Positions 33,742 through 42,869 of a stretch of 64,000 nt of DNA are shown one piece after another. Source of the stretch: Collinsella sp. AF33-16 (GTDB taxonomy: Bacteria; Actinomycetota; Coriobacteriia; Coriobacteriales; Coriobacteriaceae); NCBI RefSeq assembly GCF_003475325.1, contig NZ_QRQC01000003.1:70849-134848 (forward strand). Reading direction: 5' to 3'. The position numbers and the translations under genes were made by a program. A model generated the notes under the pieces. That model was given only the letters and a program-made list of their open reading frames with translations. It did not search any database and was not told where the DNA came from. Position 1 is the first letter of the stretch. The number at the start of each line of letters is the position of its first letter.

Positions 33742-34427
33742 CGGGCGATCTCCTCGAAAGCCGGGGCCATATCGCCGTCAACGAGAATCGTCTCGCACGA
33801 AGCGTCGGGCGCCATGGCCTGGCCGTAGTTGAACACGATGTAGGTGGCGTGCTCGCAGGCGTTCGCGATCTGGGCGAGCATGCGCTTTATGACGCCGTTG
33901 TGCAGTCCCACGCCAAGTTCGAGGATGGCGACCCTGCCGTTGCGATGGGCTTGCACAAGACGCGCGAGCTCGTCGAGCTGGGCCATGGCGAGGGCGTCTG
34001 GATGGGCGAGGCACCGCTCGTCAACCGACGTGCGCGTGCTCCCCTCAGTCTCGAGCACGCGCTCCTCGTCGAACCCGGCGCGCGCGAAGTGCCCGTCGAT
34101 GTTGCATGTGACCACGAAGGTGTCGGCGTGCTCCGTAAGACGCCGCAGCCCGTTCATGAGCGAGCCGGGCTCATATTCGAGATACTCCTTTTGATGGAAC
34201 CGCTCGGCCCATCGGCGTCGCACGCTGGCATCCGGGGAAGCGAGCCCCTGCAGTATGCAGCCGATGCCGTCTGCCTGGGCGAGGTCCCCGTACGCCTCTT
34301 GGAAATGAGCATCGGCGCAGAAAAGGTTGAGCCCCTCCGCCATGTCGAGTCCGTTGCTAGCGCCGATGATGACAAGATCCGCTTCGGCTAGCGCCCTGCC
34401 TATGCGAACTGCTTTCGCCGTCTCCAT
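33729..34427 (-). CDS. Sir2-like protein, second of the cluster (shorter, no zinc module)
   Basis: 232 residues with VIIGASNGLDMAEGLNLF (altered NAD loop), FVVTCNIDGHF (TxNID) and ILELGVGLHNGVI. At the catalytic His position it has TEGS, so Glu replaces His. The paired CxxC zinc motifs are missing, making it the most diverged member. GGGGAGG in the end of the upstream gene supports the start, and only three bases separate the two genes. It may be a non-catalytic partner of its neighbours. Confidence 0.75.
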   Translation of the reverse strand: METAKAVRIGRALAEADLVIIGASNGLDMAEGLNLFCADAHFQEAYGDLAQADGIGCILQGLASPDASVRRRWAERFHQKEYLEYEPGSLMNGLRRLTEHADTFVVTCNIDGHFARAGFDEERVLETEGSTRTSVDERCLAHPDALAMAQLDELARLVQAHRNGRVAILELGVGLHNGVIKRMLAQIANACEHATYIVFNYGQAMAPDASCETILVDGDMAPAFEEIARCHP

Positions 34428-34430
34428 GCG

Positions 34431-35396
34431 CTACCTCCCCAGCGTCTTGCGCACGTCGGCGAGCACGTCGGCGATGTCGGCGCGAACGGCGAGCCCCCGA
34501 TCCTCGATCGCGCGGGGGAGAAACTGCGTCTTGTTGTTTACGGCGATGTAGCTGGCCTGCGGTAACTGCGCCGTGAGGGCCCAGAACGGCTCCTGGATAA
34601 ACGCGGGCGTCATGCGGCCCACACCCAGCTCGAGGAAGAGGATCCTCTGCCGTGCGTGCGCGTCGAGCCAGTCGGACACCTTGCGGTACTGCTCCTCGTA
34701 GAGTTCGCCCTGCAGGAAGTTGCCGTAGCCGCGAACCCAGGGGAACGCCTCTGCTCCGCAGTGCGGGCAGCGCGGCACGAGCTCTGTCGGAACCTCCAGA
34801 CCGTCTCCCATGGCCTCTACCATGTGGGAGACCGGCTCGACCGCGTTCCACACCTCGTCGGTGCAACAGTGGGAGCACTGAAAGAAGCGGTGGTCGCCTT
34901 GGATCTCTGCCACTTTCTCCCAGGGATAGAGCTTCACAAACTGCGTGTCCTGGTTGGTGGTGAGCACGAAGAAATCCTTCTCGGCGAGAATGGTGTCGAG
35001 GTCCCTGTAGGGCTTGCGCAGCGGGGCGTTGAGCGTGGTGTCGAGGAAGGTGGCGAGGTATCCCCAGCGCGCCTCGGCGGTGGGCCAGCGGTAGAACGAC
35101 CCCTCGAAAGCGCCCTTGAAACCGTAGCGCTCGGCGAATTTGCCGAAATGCCTGCGATAGGTTGCGTTGTCCTCGTAATAGAAGTCGCCGCCGCCCGCCG
35201 CGGAGAGCCCAGAGGCCCCGCCCACCAGCACGCAATCGGCTTCCTCGATCATGCGGGCGAAGTCCCTGATTTGCTGGTCGTAGGGCTCGGGCTCGCGGTC
35301 ACTCAGCTCATAGGGCGTGCCGCCGCTGCGGTAGGCGGCCTGAAGGGAAAACGATTGGTTGGTGAGCTCGATAACGAGCTGCTCGTACAGGGTCAC
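34431..35396 (-). CDS. Sir2-like (SirTM-type?) protein, first of the cluster
   Basis: 321 residues from a GTG start with AAAGAAGG upstream; the left duplicate has ATG at the same codon, which supports this choice over longer frames reaching 35579. NAD loop VLVGGASGLSAAGGGDFYY, FVLTTNQDTQF, zinc cysteines CSHCC ... CPHCG, and IQGDHRFFQC where sirtuins have the catalytic HG, so again Gln for His. It is the first gene of a three-gene run divergent from a TetR regulator. No macrodomain or lipoylation genes of the classical SirTM operon are adjacent. Confidence 0.8.
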   Translation of the reverse strand: MTLYEQLVIELTNQSFSLQAAYRSGGTPYELSDREPEPYDQQIRDFARMIEEADCVLVGGASGLSAAGGGDFYYEDNATYRRHFGKFAERYGFKGAFEGSFYRWPTAEARWGYLATFLDTTLNAPLRKPYRDLDTILAEKDFFVLTTNQDTQFVKLYPWEKVAEIQGDHRFFQCSHCCTDEVWNAVEPVSHMVEAMGDGLEVPTELVPRCPHCGAEAFPWVRGYGNFLQGELYEEQYRKVSDWLDAHARQRILFLELGVGRMTPAFIQEPFWALTAQLPQASYIAVNNKTQFLPRAIEDRGLAVRADIADVLADVRKTLGR

Positions 35397-35539
35397 TGGA
35401 TACCTTCTTTCAGCTATTATAAACAGGTGTCTATAAAAAGTATCCATGTCGATTTGCTTAAGAGCAATGAACAGCTTCGGCCTGCTGTCGATAAACGAGC
35501 GTTTGCCGGGCATTGTCGAGCGTTGCAATTGGAGGGGTA
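35397..35539. promoter_or_regulatory. Divergent tetR/sir2 promoter region, right copy
   Basis: Shares the block AAACAGGTGTCTATAAA (about 35421-35437) followed by AGTATCC with the left copy. It separates the TetR gene from the three sir2-like genes and probably holds the TetR operator. Confidence 0.55.
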
Positions 35540-36094
35540 ATGGAAGCGGGGAAGATCGATCGTCGCCGACGCTATACACTCTCGGTCATACGGGAGGCGT
35601 TCTTCGCGCTGCTGGCCGAGGTCGGCTTCGCGAAGATGACGGTAGCGGATATCTGCCGCCGCGCCGATATCAACCGTGGCACGTTCTATCTGCACTACGA
35701 GGACAAGTTCGCCCTGCTCGACGCGCTTATCGACGAGGCCTTGGCGGCGGTGCCGCCGCTCGAGGGAACGGAGGCGGGTGCCCTCTGCCAGCGTCCGCCG
35801 GCAAACGATGACTATTATCTGCTCTACTCGGATGACGACGCGTACGCCCGGGTGGCACAGCGCGTCGTCGAGCGCGGCGCCGAGCAGATGGTTCCCTCGA
35901 TCATGGAGGAGACTGGGCTTTCGCGCGAGGACGCCTATCTGCTCTTCGTCCACAACGTCCAGGGAAATCTCGCGGTCAACCGCCTGCTCGGTTGGAGGCG
36001 AGGGCCCGAGTTTGCCCACGCTCAGGAGCTGCTCAGCGCCTATTCCGAAGGGGGCATGCGGGCGGTATCGGCTCGTCACGATCCCCGTAGTTGA
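35540..36094 (+). CDS. TetR/AcrR-family regulator, right copy
   Basis: 184 residues starting MEAGKIDRRRRYTLSVIREAFFALL, with TTGGAGGGG upstream. Helix-turn-helix MTVADICRRADINRGTFYLHYEDKFALL and the same C-terminal domain as the left copy. Expected to repress the divergent sir2-like operon and itself. Confidence 0.9.
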   Translation: MEAGKIDRRRRYTLSVIREAFFALLAEVGFAKMTVADICRRADINRGTFYLHYEDKFALLDALIDEALAAVPPLEGTEAGALCQRPPANDDYYLLYSDDDAYARVAQRVVERGAEQMVPSIMEETGLSREDAYLLFVHNVQGNLAVNRLLGWRRGPEFAHAQELLSAYSEGGMRAVSARHDPRS

Positions 36095-36298
36095 TTTTAA
36101 CCGCAGGCCATTTCGGGCAGGCGACGTTGCTATGGCCCCTCTTTGGTTTTCGATGTTGTATAAGGCAATTGCAATCGCCTTGAGCTTCTTTAGGGAACTT
36201 GAGCAAGAGATATGGCCTGCTGGCGATTGATTAACCCCATTTGTTTTGGTTACAAGAAAAAATGCTGCGCGCCTGCAGCATGAAGGAGAGGGAATCCT

Positions 36299-36829
36299 AT
36301 GAATATCGTTGTATTGAGCGGCAGCCCGCGTAAGGGCGCCAATACCGATACCATGGTCGAGGCGTTTGCCGAGACCGCGCGTGAGGGCGGCAATACGGTC
36401 GAGGTCGTCCGCGTTGCCAGCAAGAAGATCGCCGGCTGCTTGGGATGCCAGTACTGCTTCGCCCATGAGGGCGTCTGCGTGCAGAAGGATGACATGGCCA
36501 ACGTGATTGAGTCGCTGAAAGACGCCGACATGGTCGTCTTCGCTTCGCCTATCTACTGGTTTGATATCACCGCACAGGAGAAGGCTGTCATCGACCGCCT
36601 GTACGCCTTCGGTGCTACGGGCTTCCCGTTCACCAAGACGGCCCTTTTACTCGATAGCCACAGCGAGGGCGTCTATGATGCGGCGATCGCTATGTACAAG
36701 TCAACCTGCGCGTACTGCAAGTGGGAGGACCAGGGCATTGTCACCATTAGCGGCATGACCGAGCGCGACAGCATGGCATCCTCGCCCAAGTTGAAAGAGG
36801 TGCGAGAGCTCGCTCGCAAGCTCGCCTAA
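36299..36829 (+). CDS. Flavodoxin-fold NAD(P)H-dependent FMN reductase / iron-sulfur flavoprotein-like
   Basis: 176 residues. FMN-phosphate loop LSGSPRKGANTDTM at residues 6-19, CLGCQYCF cysteines near 47-53 as in iron-sulfur flavoproteins and their relatives, and SPIYWFDITAQEKAVIDRLY. AAGGAGAGG precedes the ATG. Stand-alone gene; the electron acceptor is unknown. Confidence 0.85.
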   Translation: MNIVVLSGSPRKGANTDTMVEAFAETAREGGNTVEVVRVASKKIAGCLGCQYCFAHEGVCVQKDDMANVIESLKDADMVVFASPIYWFDITAQEKAVIDRLYAFGATGFPFTKTALLLDSHSEGVYDAAIAMYKSTCAYCKWEDQGIVTISGMTERDSMASSPKLKEVRELARKLA

Positions 36830-37009
36830 GGACAAGAAGAACGCATGGCAATCAGCGTTGGTGGAAATGCTTGCTATCCTTACCAAGAGATAGGGGTGTA
36901 TTCCCTCAAGTGCCGTATAGAACAATTTTTAAACGCAGAAAAATAACTGAAAACAAATTAATCCGCGTTAAAATATTGTCAAACAGAAGTTCATGAGGGA
37001 AGGTTGCGT

Positions 37010-38299
37010 ATGCGTCGCAAGGCAGACGAGCTCCTTAGGGAATGGCGAGACAGGGCTGATAGAAAACCTTTGCTGGTCAAAGGCGTGCGCCAGTGTGGCA
37101 AGACCTATCTGCTCAGAACGTACGCTCAGGATCTTTTCGAATCGGTTGTCTACGTTAATCTTGAGAACGACCGGTCGGCGCGAGCGGATTTTTCGGGCGG
37201 TCTTGACCCTCATTCGATTGTACGCGCGATCGAGGCTCGTACGGGACAGCGTATCGTGCCTGGCAAAACCTTACTGTTCATTGACGAGATCCAGGCATGT
37301 GAGGAAGCGCTCACTTCCCTTAAATACTTTTGCGAAGATGCTCCCGAGTATTACGTTGCGGCTGCTGGGTCGCTTCTTGGGGTTGCCATTAACCATCAGT
37401 CGTATTCGTTCCCCGTCGGAAAGACCGACTTGATTGAGATGACTCCACTCGATTTCGAGGAGTTTCTCTGGGCGATGGGGCACGATCAGCTGGTCGACGA
37501 GATACGCTCATCATTCGAGTTTATGGGTCCTCTCGCGCCAAGCCTTCATGAAAAGGCGCTTGGGCTCTATCGGCAGTATCTTGTTGTTGGCGGAATGCCC
37601 GAGGCGGTCCAAACGTACATCGATGATCAGTCAATCATTGATGTGGCCGAAAAGCATCGGATTATTCTCGACGGATACTCCGCCGACACTAATAAATATG
37701 CTGATGAGCGCTTGAGCGCAAAGACGCGTGCGTGCTTCGATTCCATTCCACAGCAGCTTGCCAAAGAGAATCGTAAATTTCAATACAAGGTAGTGCGAGC
37801 GGGGGGCAATGCGTCTCTCTTTGGAGATGCTCTCGACTGGCTTGTATTGTCGGGTACGGTGGCGCGCTGCAGCCTAGTCGGGCAGATCGAAAGCCCTTTA
37901 GAGGCCTTCGTTAACCCTTCTGCTTTTAAAATCTATCAGGCGGATACAGGGCTGCTCGTCTCCAAGGCCGGTGCTCAACGCGCCGATATTCTTTCCGGTA
38001 TCGGCGGCACGTTCATGGGTGCACTTACCGAAAACTACGTTGCCCAACAGCTTTCAGCCATGGGCTATCCGCTGCATTATTGGGCGCGAGATAATCGTGC
38101 GGAAATCGACTTTGTAGTAGAGAAGCAGGGATGCTTGTCTGCGATTGAAGTCAAGGCGGGAGAGAACACAAGATCTCGAAGCCTGTCCTCACTTAAAAAG
38201 ACCCATCCGGGCGTGCGCCGAATCAGGCTATCGACTAAGCCCTTCGGAATGAATGATGGGCTGATGTCTGTTCCACTTTATGCGGCATTTTGTCTATAG
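37010..38299 (+). CDS. AAA-type ATPase with DUF4143 C-terminus
   Basis: 429 residues. Walker A GVRQCGKTYL near 26-35, Walker B LLFIDEIQ near 90, then GGMPEAVQ and a C-terminal PD-(D/E)xK-like DUF4143 domain with RAEIDFVVEKQGCLSAIEVKAG. GAGGGAAGG supports the ATG; a TTG six bases earlier is less likely. The AT-rich 180 bases upstream suggest a strong promoter or acquired DNA. Many paralogues occur in gut bacteria; their role is not known. Confidence 0.88.
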   Translation: MRRKADELLREWRDRADRKPLLVKGVRQCGKTYLLRTYAQDLFESVVYVNLENDRSARADFSGGLDPHSIVRAIEARTGQRIVPGKTLLFIDEIQACEEALTSLKYFCEDAPEYYVAAAGSLLGVAINHQSYSFPVGKTDLIEMTPLDFEEFLWAMGHDQLVDEIRSSFEFMGPLAPSLHEKALGLYRQYLVVGGMPEAVQTYIDDQSIIDVAEKHRIILDGYSADTNKYADERLSAKTRACFDSIPQQLAKENRKFQYKVVRAGGNASLFGDALDWLVLSGTVARCSLVGQIESPLEAFVNPSAFKIYQADTGLLVSKAGAQRADILSGIGGTFMGALTENYVAQQLSAMGYPLHYWARDNRAEIDFVVEKQGCLSAIEVKAGENTRSRSLSSLKKTHPGVRRIRLSTKPFGMNDGLMSVPLYAAFCL

Positions 38300-38321
38300 G
38301 GATGATGCTGCTGTAATGCAT

Positions 38322-38358
38322 GGGGCCCGGAGCGCGATGTTGCTGCGCTCCGGGCCCC
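38322..38358. terminator. Bidirectional stem-loop between convergent genes
   Basis: GGGGCCCGGAGCGC (38322-38335) and GCGCTCCGGGCCCC (38345-38358) form a perfect 14-bp stem between the AAA ATPase gene and parC. No long T-run on either side. Confidence 0.8.
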
Positions 38359-38397
38359 GCTGCTTAGTTAAACCATGACGGTTTGGCTGCCGTCGTC

Positions 38398-40638
38398 CTA
38401 GTCAAACAGGCTCGGCATGTCGTTTTCTTTCATGAGGGCACCGGCAGAGGGCAGGCTCTGCGCGGTGAACTTCTCGGCCGAGACGCCGGCACCAAGAATC
38501 TCCTCGGTCGTGCCGACGGTGGTGACCGAGCGGCCCTTCTTGGCCGTGAAAGCCTGGACGCCCTGCGTGTTGGTGGTCGTCTTGGTCTTGAGCAGCGAGG
38601 TGTTGAAGTTCATCAGGCGGTAGTCGCTCGAGACCAGCGCGAGGTCGCGGTCTTCCTTGAGCACCTGCGCATGCAGCAGCTTGCTGCCGCCGTAGATGGC
38701 GTTCTTCAGGCGCTTGCGGTTGGTTTTGGTGACGTATCCGGAAAGTGCGACGCGCACCACGCGGCCGTTCTCAAAGACAAACAGCACGTCGGCCTTGTAG
38801 TCCTCGGGGTCGATGACCCAGATGACGCTCTCGTCGGGTTCCATCTCAAGATCGGTCGGCAGGTACGAGCCCAGCTGGGCCGACTTGGTGTCCTCAAACG
38901 CCGCAACCTTGCACTTGTACACCTGGCTCTTGTTGGTAAAGACCAGCAGCTCGTGGGTGTTGGAGGACAGGAACTCGATAAAGGGTTTGTCGCCGTCCTT
39001 GTACTTGAGCGTGGTCGCCTTTTTGAGCACGCGGTCCGTCATCTTCTTAAGGTAGCCATCGCGCGAGAGCATGATGGTGACCGGGTACTCCTCGACCTCG
39101 GGCTCCAAGCTTACCTCGATAACCTCATGGGGCTCGATCCTGCCCGTGCGGCGCGGCATCACGTACTTCTTGTTGACCGCGGCCAGCTCGTCGCTGATGA
39201 CCTTCTTGATGTTCTCCTCGCTGGAGAGGATCTCCTCAAGCTCGGCGATCTCGCCCTCAAGCTTTGCAATGTCCTTGGTGCGGTTGAGGATGTACTCCTC
39301 GTTGATGTTGCGGAGCTTAAGTTCGGCAACAAACTCGGCCTGGGTTTCGTCGATGTCAAAGCCCTTCATAAGGTTGGGCACGACCTCGGCTTCGAGTTTG
39401 GTGCCGCGGATGATGGCGATGGCCTTGTCGATGTCGAGCAAAATCGCCTCGAGGCCGTGCAGCAGGTGCAGGCGCTCGGACTTTTTGCCAAGGTCAAAGT
39501 TAATGCGGCGACGCGTGGACTCAATACGCCACTTGACCCACTCGTGCAGGATCTGGCGCACACCCATAACGCGGGGATAGCCGTCGACCAGCACGTTAAA
39601 GTTGCACGAGAACGAATCCTGCAGCGTGGTCGAGCGGTAGAGCTTGGCCATGAGCTTGTCGGGGTCGACGCCGCGCTTAAGGTCGATGGCAATGCGCAAG
39701 CCCGAAAGGTCGGTCTCGTCGCGGATATCGGCGATTTCCTTGACCTTGCCCTCCTTGGAGAGCTTGACGATGCGCTCGATGATGACATCGGTCTTGGTGG
39801 TGTAGGGAATCTCGTAGACCTCGATGATGCGCTCTTCGGGGATCCAACGCCAACGGGAGCGAATCTGGAAACTACCAAGGCCGGTCTCGATGATCTTCTC
39901 CATCTCCTCGCGGCGGTAGATAATGTCGCCGCCGGTCGAGAAGTCGGGCATGGGCATGTACTCGAGCAGGTCGCAGCCGGGATCCTGCAGGTAATGCATG
40001 GTGGCAGTGCAGACCTCGTTGAGGTTGAAGCCGCAGATGTCGGACGCCATGGCGACGCCGATGCCCTTGTTGGCCGAGACGAGGATATTTGGGAACGTGG
40101 TGGGCAGCAGGCGTGGCTCCTTCATGGCGCCGTCGTAGCTGTCGACGAAGTCGACCGGGTCCTTGTCGATGTCCTTGAAGATTTCGGCGCTGATGGGGGA
40201 GAGCTTGGCCTCGGTATAACGCGAGGCGGCGTAGCTCAGGTCGCCCGAATAGTACTTGCCAAAGTTGCCCTTCGACTCCACGAAGGGGGCAAGCAGCGCC
40301 TCGTTGCCCGTCGCCAGGCGCACCATCGTCTCGTAGATCGCGGCATCGCCGTGCGGGTTGAGCTTCATGGTCTGGCCCACGATGTTGGCGCTCTTCTGGC
40401 GCTCGCCCTTGAGCAGACCCATCTTGTACATGGTGTAGAGCAGCTTGCGATGCGAGGGCTTAAAGCCGTCGATCTCGGGGAATGCACGCGAGACGTTGAC
40501 GCTCATGGCGTAGGGCATGTAGTTGACCTCGAGCGTCTGCGTGATCGGCTGATCGGTGACCTCGGAGTGCAGGCCGATGACGTTCTCGGCGTTGACCTGT
40601 TTTTTCTTTGGCTGGTTCTTCGTCTTCTTCTTTGCCAC
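38398..40638 (-). CDS. parC: DNA topoisomerase IV subunit A (ParC/GyrA family)
   Basis: 746 residues. The winged-helix breakage domain contains DGFKPSHRKLLYTMYKMG and the active-site tyrosine in AASRYTEAKLS. The C-terminal beta-pinwheel is short and shows no GyrA box (QRRGGKG), favouring ParC. The N-terminus is a lysine-rich extension. AAGAGGAAA precedes the ATG. The gene lies 45 bases downstream of parE and is surely co-transcribed. Confidence 0.92.
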   Translation of the reverse strand: MAKKKTKNQPKKKQVNAENVIGLHSEVTDQPITQTLEVNYMPYAMSVNVSRAFPEIDGFKPSHRKLLYTMYKMGLLKGERQKSANIVGQTMKLNPHGDAAIYETMVRLATGNEALLAPFVESKGNFGKYYSGDLSYAASRYTEAKLSPISAEIFKDIDKDPVDFVDSYDGAMKEPRLLPTTFPNILVSANKGIGVAMASDICGFNLNEVCTATMHYLQDPGCDLLEYMPMPDFSTGGDIIYRREEMEKIIETGLGSFQIRSRWRWIPEERIIEVYEIPYTTKTDVIIERIVKLSKEGKVKEIADIRDETDLSGLRIAIDLKRGVDPDKLMAKLYRSTTLQDSFSCNFNVLVDGYPRVMGVRQILHEWVKWRIESTRRRINFDLGKKSERLHLLHGLEAILLDIDKAIAIIRGTKLEAEVVPNLMKGFDIDETQAEFVAELKLRNINEEYILNRTKDIAKLEGEIAELEEILSSEENIKKVISDELAAVNKKYVMPRRTGRIEPHEVIEVSLEPEVEEYPVTIMLSRDGYLKKMTDRVLKKATTLKYKDGDKPFIEFLSSNTHELLVFTNKSQVYKCKVAAFEDTKSAQLGSYLPTDLEMEPDESVIWVIDPEDYKADVLFVFENGRVVRVALSGYVTKTNRKRLKNAIYGGSKLLHAQVLKEDRDLALVSSDYRLMNFNTSLLKTKTTTNTQGVQAFTAKKGRSVTTVGTTEEILGAGVSAEKFTAQSLPSAGALMKENDMPSLFD

Positions 40639-40683
40639 GATTTCCTCTTGAACTATTTGTGGGCCGTCGTTATCGATTTGCTG

Positions 40684-42681
40684 CTATTGCAGGTCCAGCT
40701 GGTCCAGGTATTCCTTGCCGTGCTCGGAGATATGGCGCTTGCGGCCCGCCTCGTCGTTGCCCAGCAACAGGTTGAACATGGTTTCCATCTTGGTGACGTC
40801 CTCGGGCTCCACCTTGATCAGACGGCGCGTCTCGGGGTTCATGGTGGTGAGCCACATCATGTCCGGATCGTTCTCACCAAGACCCTTGGAGCGGTTGATG
40901 GAGCACTTCTGGTCGCCGATCTCCTTGAGGATGCCGTTCTTCTCGAGCTCGGTGTAGGCAAAGTAGGTCTTCTCTTTGCAGTTGATCTCGTAGAGCGGCG
41001 ACTCGGCGATATACACGTAGCCCTCGTCGATAAGTGTGGGCACCAGGCGGTAGAGCATGGTGAGCACGAGCGTGCGGATGTGGTAGCCGTCGACGTCGGC
41101 ATCCGTACAGATGATGACCTTGTTCCAGTTGAGGTTGTCCAGGTCAAAGGCACCGAGGTTCTTGATGCGCTTGTCCTTAATCTCCACGCCGCAGCCCAGC
41201 ACGCGCATAAGGTCCATGATGATGTCGGACTTAAAGATGCGCGGATAGTCCTCCTTCAGGCAATTGAGGATCTTGCCGCGGACGGGCATAACACCCTGGA
41301 ACTCGGCATCGCGCGAGGTGCGAATGGCGCCTGCTGCCGAGTCGCCCTCTACGATGTAGATCTCACGACGGTTCTTGTCCTTGGAGCGGCAATCGATGAA
41401 CTTTTGCACGCGGTTGGCCATGTCGGTCTTTTGCTGCAGGTTGGTCTTGATGCTCTGACGCGTCTTCTCGGCGTTCTCGCGCGAGCGCTTGTTGATGAGC
41501 ACCTGCTCCATGATCTTGTTGGCGGCGTCTTTGTTCTCGATCAGGTAGGTCGAGAGGCGCTCCTTAAAGAATGCCGTCATAGCCTGCTGGATAAAGCGGT
41601 TATTGATGGCCTTCTTGGTCTGGTTTTCGTAGGACGTCTGGGTGGAGAAACAGTTGGTCACCAACACCAGACAGTCCTGGACGTCTTGCCACTTAATGCC
41701 GCTCTCGTTTTTGTTGTACTTGCCCTGGCTCTTGATGTAGGCATCGATGGCGCTGGTCAGGGCGCTGCGGGCCGCCTTCTCCGGCGAGCCACCGTTCTCG
41801 AGCCATGATGAGTTGTGGTAGTACTCCTGCATTGTGAGGGTGCGCGAGAAGCACATGCACGCGGTGATCTTTACGTTGTAGTCGGGCAGGTCCTCGCGGT
41901 CGCGACCGCGACGGTCGGCCTCGATGAAGAAGGGCTCGGTGAGGTAGTCGGCACCGACCTTCTCGAGCACGTAGTCCTCGATGCCCTTGGGGTAGCAGAA
42001 GTCCTCTTCGGAAAACTCGCCATCGTCGCCTTCGATGCGCAGGCGGAAGGTCACGTTGGCGTTGACCACGGCCTGGCGGCGCATGGTCTCGCGATACCAG
42101 TCGTGGGGAATGCTGATCGAGGTAAAGACCTCAAGATCGGGGCGCCACTTGATGGTGGTGCCGGTGCGGTCCTCGTCGCTGGGCTCAATCTCAAGCGCTT
42201 TCTTTTTGGCGCCGACGACCTTGCCCTTCTTAAAGTGCAGGGAGTACTTGTTGCCGTCACGCCAAACCGTGACGTCCATGTATTCGGAGGCGTACTGGGT
42301 CGCGCAGGAGCCCAGGCCGTTGGTGCCGAGCGAGAAGTCGTAGTCGCCACCCTGGTTGTTGTTATACTTGCCGCCGGCGTAGAGCTCGCAGAAGACGAGC
42401 TCCCAGTTAAAGCGCTTCTCGGAAGGGTTCCAGTCGAGCGGGCAGCCACGGCCGTTATCCTCTACCTGAATGGAGCCATCGCGAAAGGCGGTGAGGGTGA
42501 TGAGCTTGCCGTAGCCCTGGCGTGCTTCGTCAACGGCGTTGGACAGGATCTCGAAGGCGGCATGCGCGCAACCATCGAGTCCGTCCGAGCCAAAGATGAC
42601 GGCGGGGCGCAGGCGTACGCGCTCCTCGTCCTTGAGCTGGCGGATACTGTCGTTACCATAGTTTGCGGTGTTTTTTGCCAT
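40684..42681 (-). CDS. parE: DNA topoisomerase IV subunit B (ParE/GyrB family)
   Basis: 665 residues. GHKL ATPase motifs AAFEILSNAVDEARQG and VEDNGRGCP, SLGTNGLGSCATQYASE, the Toprim motif EGDSAAGAI and DADVDGYHIRTL. Length and pairing with parC indicate the second type II topoisomerase rather than gyrase. Decatenates and relaxes daughter chromosomes. Confidence 0.93.
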   Translation of the reverse strand: MAKNTANYGNDSIRQLKDEERVRLRPAVIFGSDGLDGCAHAAFEILSNAVDEARQGYGKLITLTAFRDGSIQVEDNGRGCPLDWNPSEKRFNWELVFCELYAGGKYNNNQGGDYDFSLGTNGLGSCATQYASEYMDVTVWRDGNKYSLHFKKGKVVGAKKKALEIEPSDEDRTGTTIKWRPDLEVFTSISIPHDWYRETMRRQAVVNANVTFRLRIEGDDGEFSEEDFCYPKGIEDYVLEKVGADYLTEPFFIEADRRGRDREDLPDYNVKITACMCFSRTLTMQEYYHNSSWLENGGSPEKAARSALTSAIDAYIKSQGKYNKNESGIKWQDVQDCLVLVTNCFSTQTSYENQTKKAINNRFIQQAMTAFFKERLSTYLIENKDAANKIMEQVLINKRSRENAEKTRQSIKTNLQQKTDMANRVQKFIDCRSKDKNRREIYIVEGDSAAGAIRTSRDAEFQGVMPVRGKILNCLKEDYPRIFKSDIIMDLMRVLGCGVEIKDKRIKNLGAFDLDNLNWNKVIICTDADVDGYHIRTLVLTMLYRLVPTLIDEGYVYIAESPLYEINCKEKTYFAYTELEKNGILKEIGDQKCSINRSKGLGENDPDMMWLTTMNPETRRLIKVEPEDVTKMETMFNLLLGNDEAGRKRHISEHGKEYLDQLDLQ

Positions 42682-42780
42682 ACTCGCTCTCTCGGTGCTC
42701 CTTTGCTGCGTTTAAGTCATATAGATAGTCAAGGTAGCATAGCCCAGGCCATGGGCGATTCCACCTAACACGAAATCCAT

Positions 42781-42794
42781 CGAACGCGCGTTCG
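42781..42794. promoter_or_regulatory. 14-bp palindrome between parE and acetyltransferase gene
   Basis: CGAACGCGCGTTCG is a perfect palindrome 100 bases upstream of parE and 75 bases upstream of the acetyltransferase. An operator is possible; no regulator is adjacent. Confidence 0.4.
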
Positions 42795-42869
42795 TTATCG
42801 GTATGGAAACTGACGGCTTATCAAATGATAGAATTGCCGCCACAAATGTTTTTATTAAGGGGACTCACA

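Noticed and set aside
38383..41808. 1141-codon open frame antisense to parC and parE
   Set aside because: It covers two genes with unmistakable topoisomerase motifs; the translated sequence is repetitive Leu/Val/Asp/His/Gly typical of a mirror frame.
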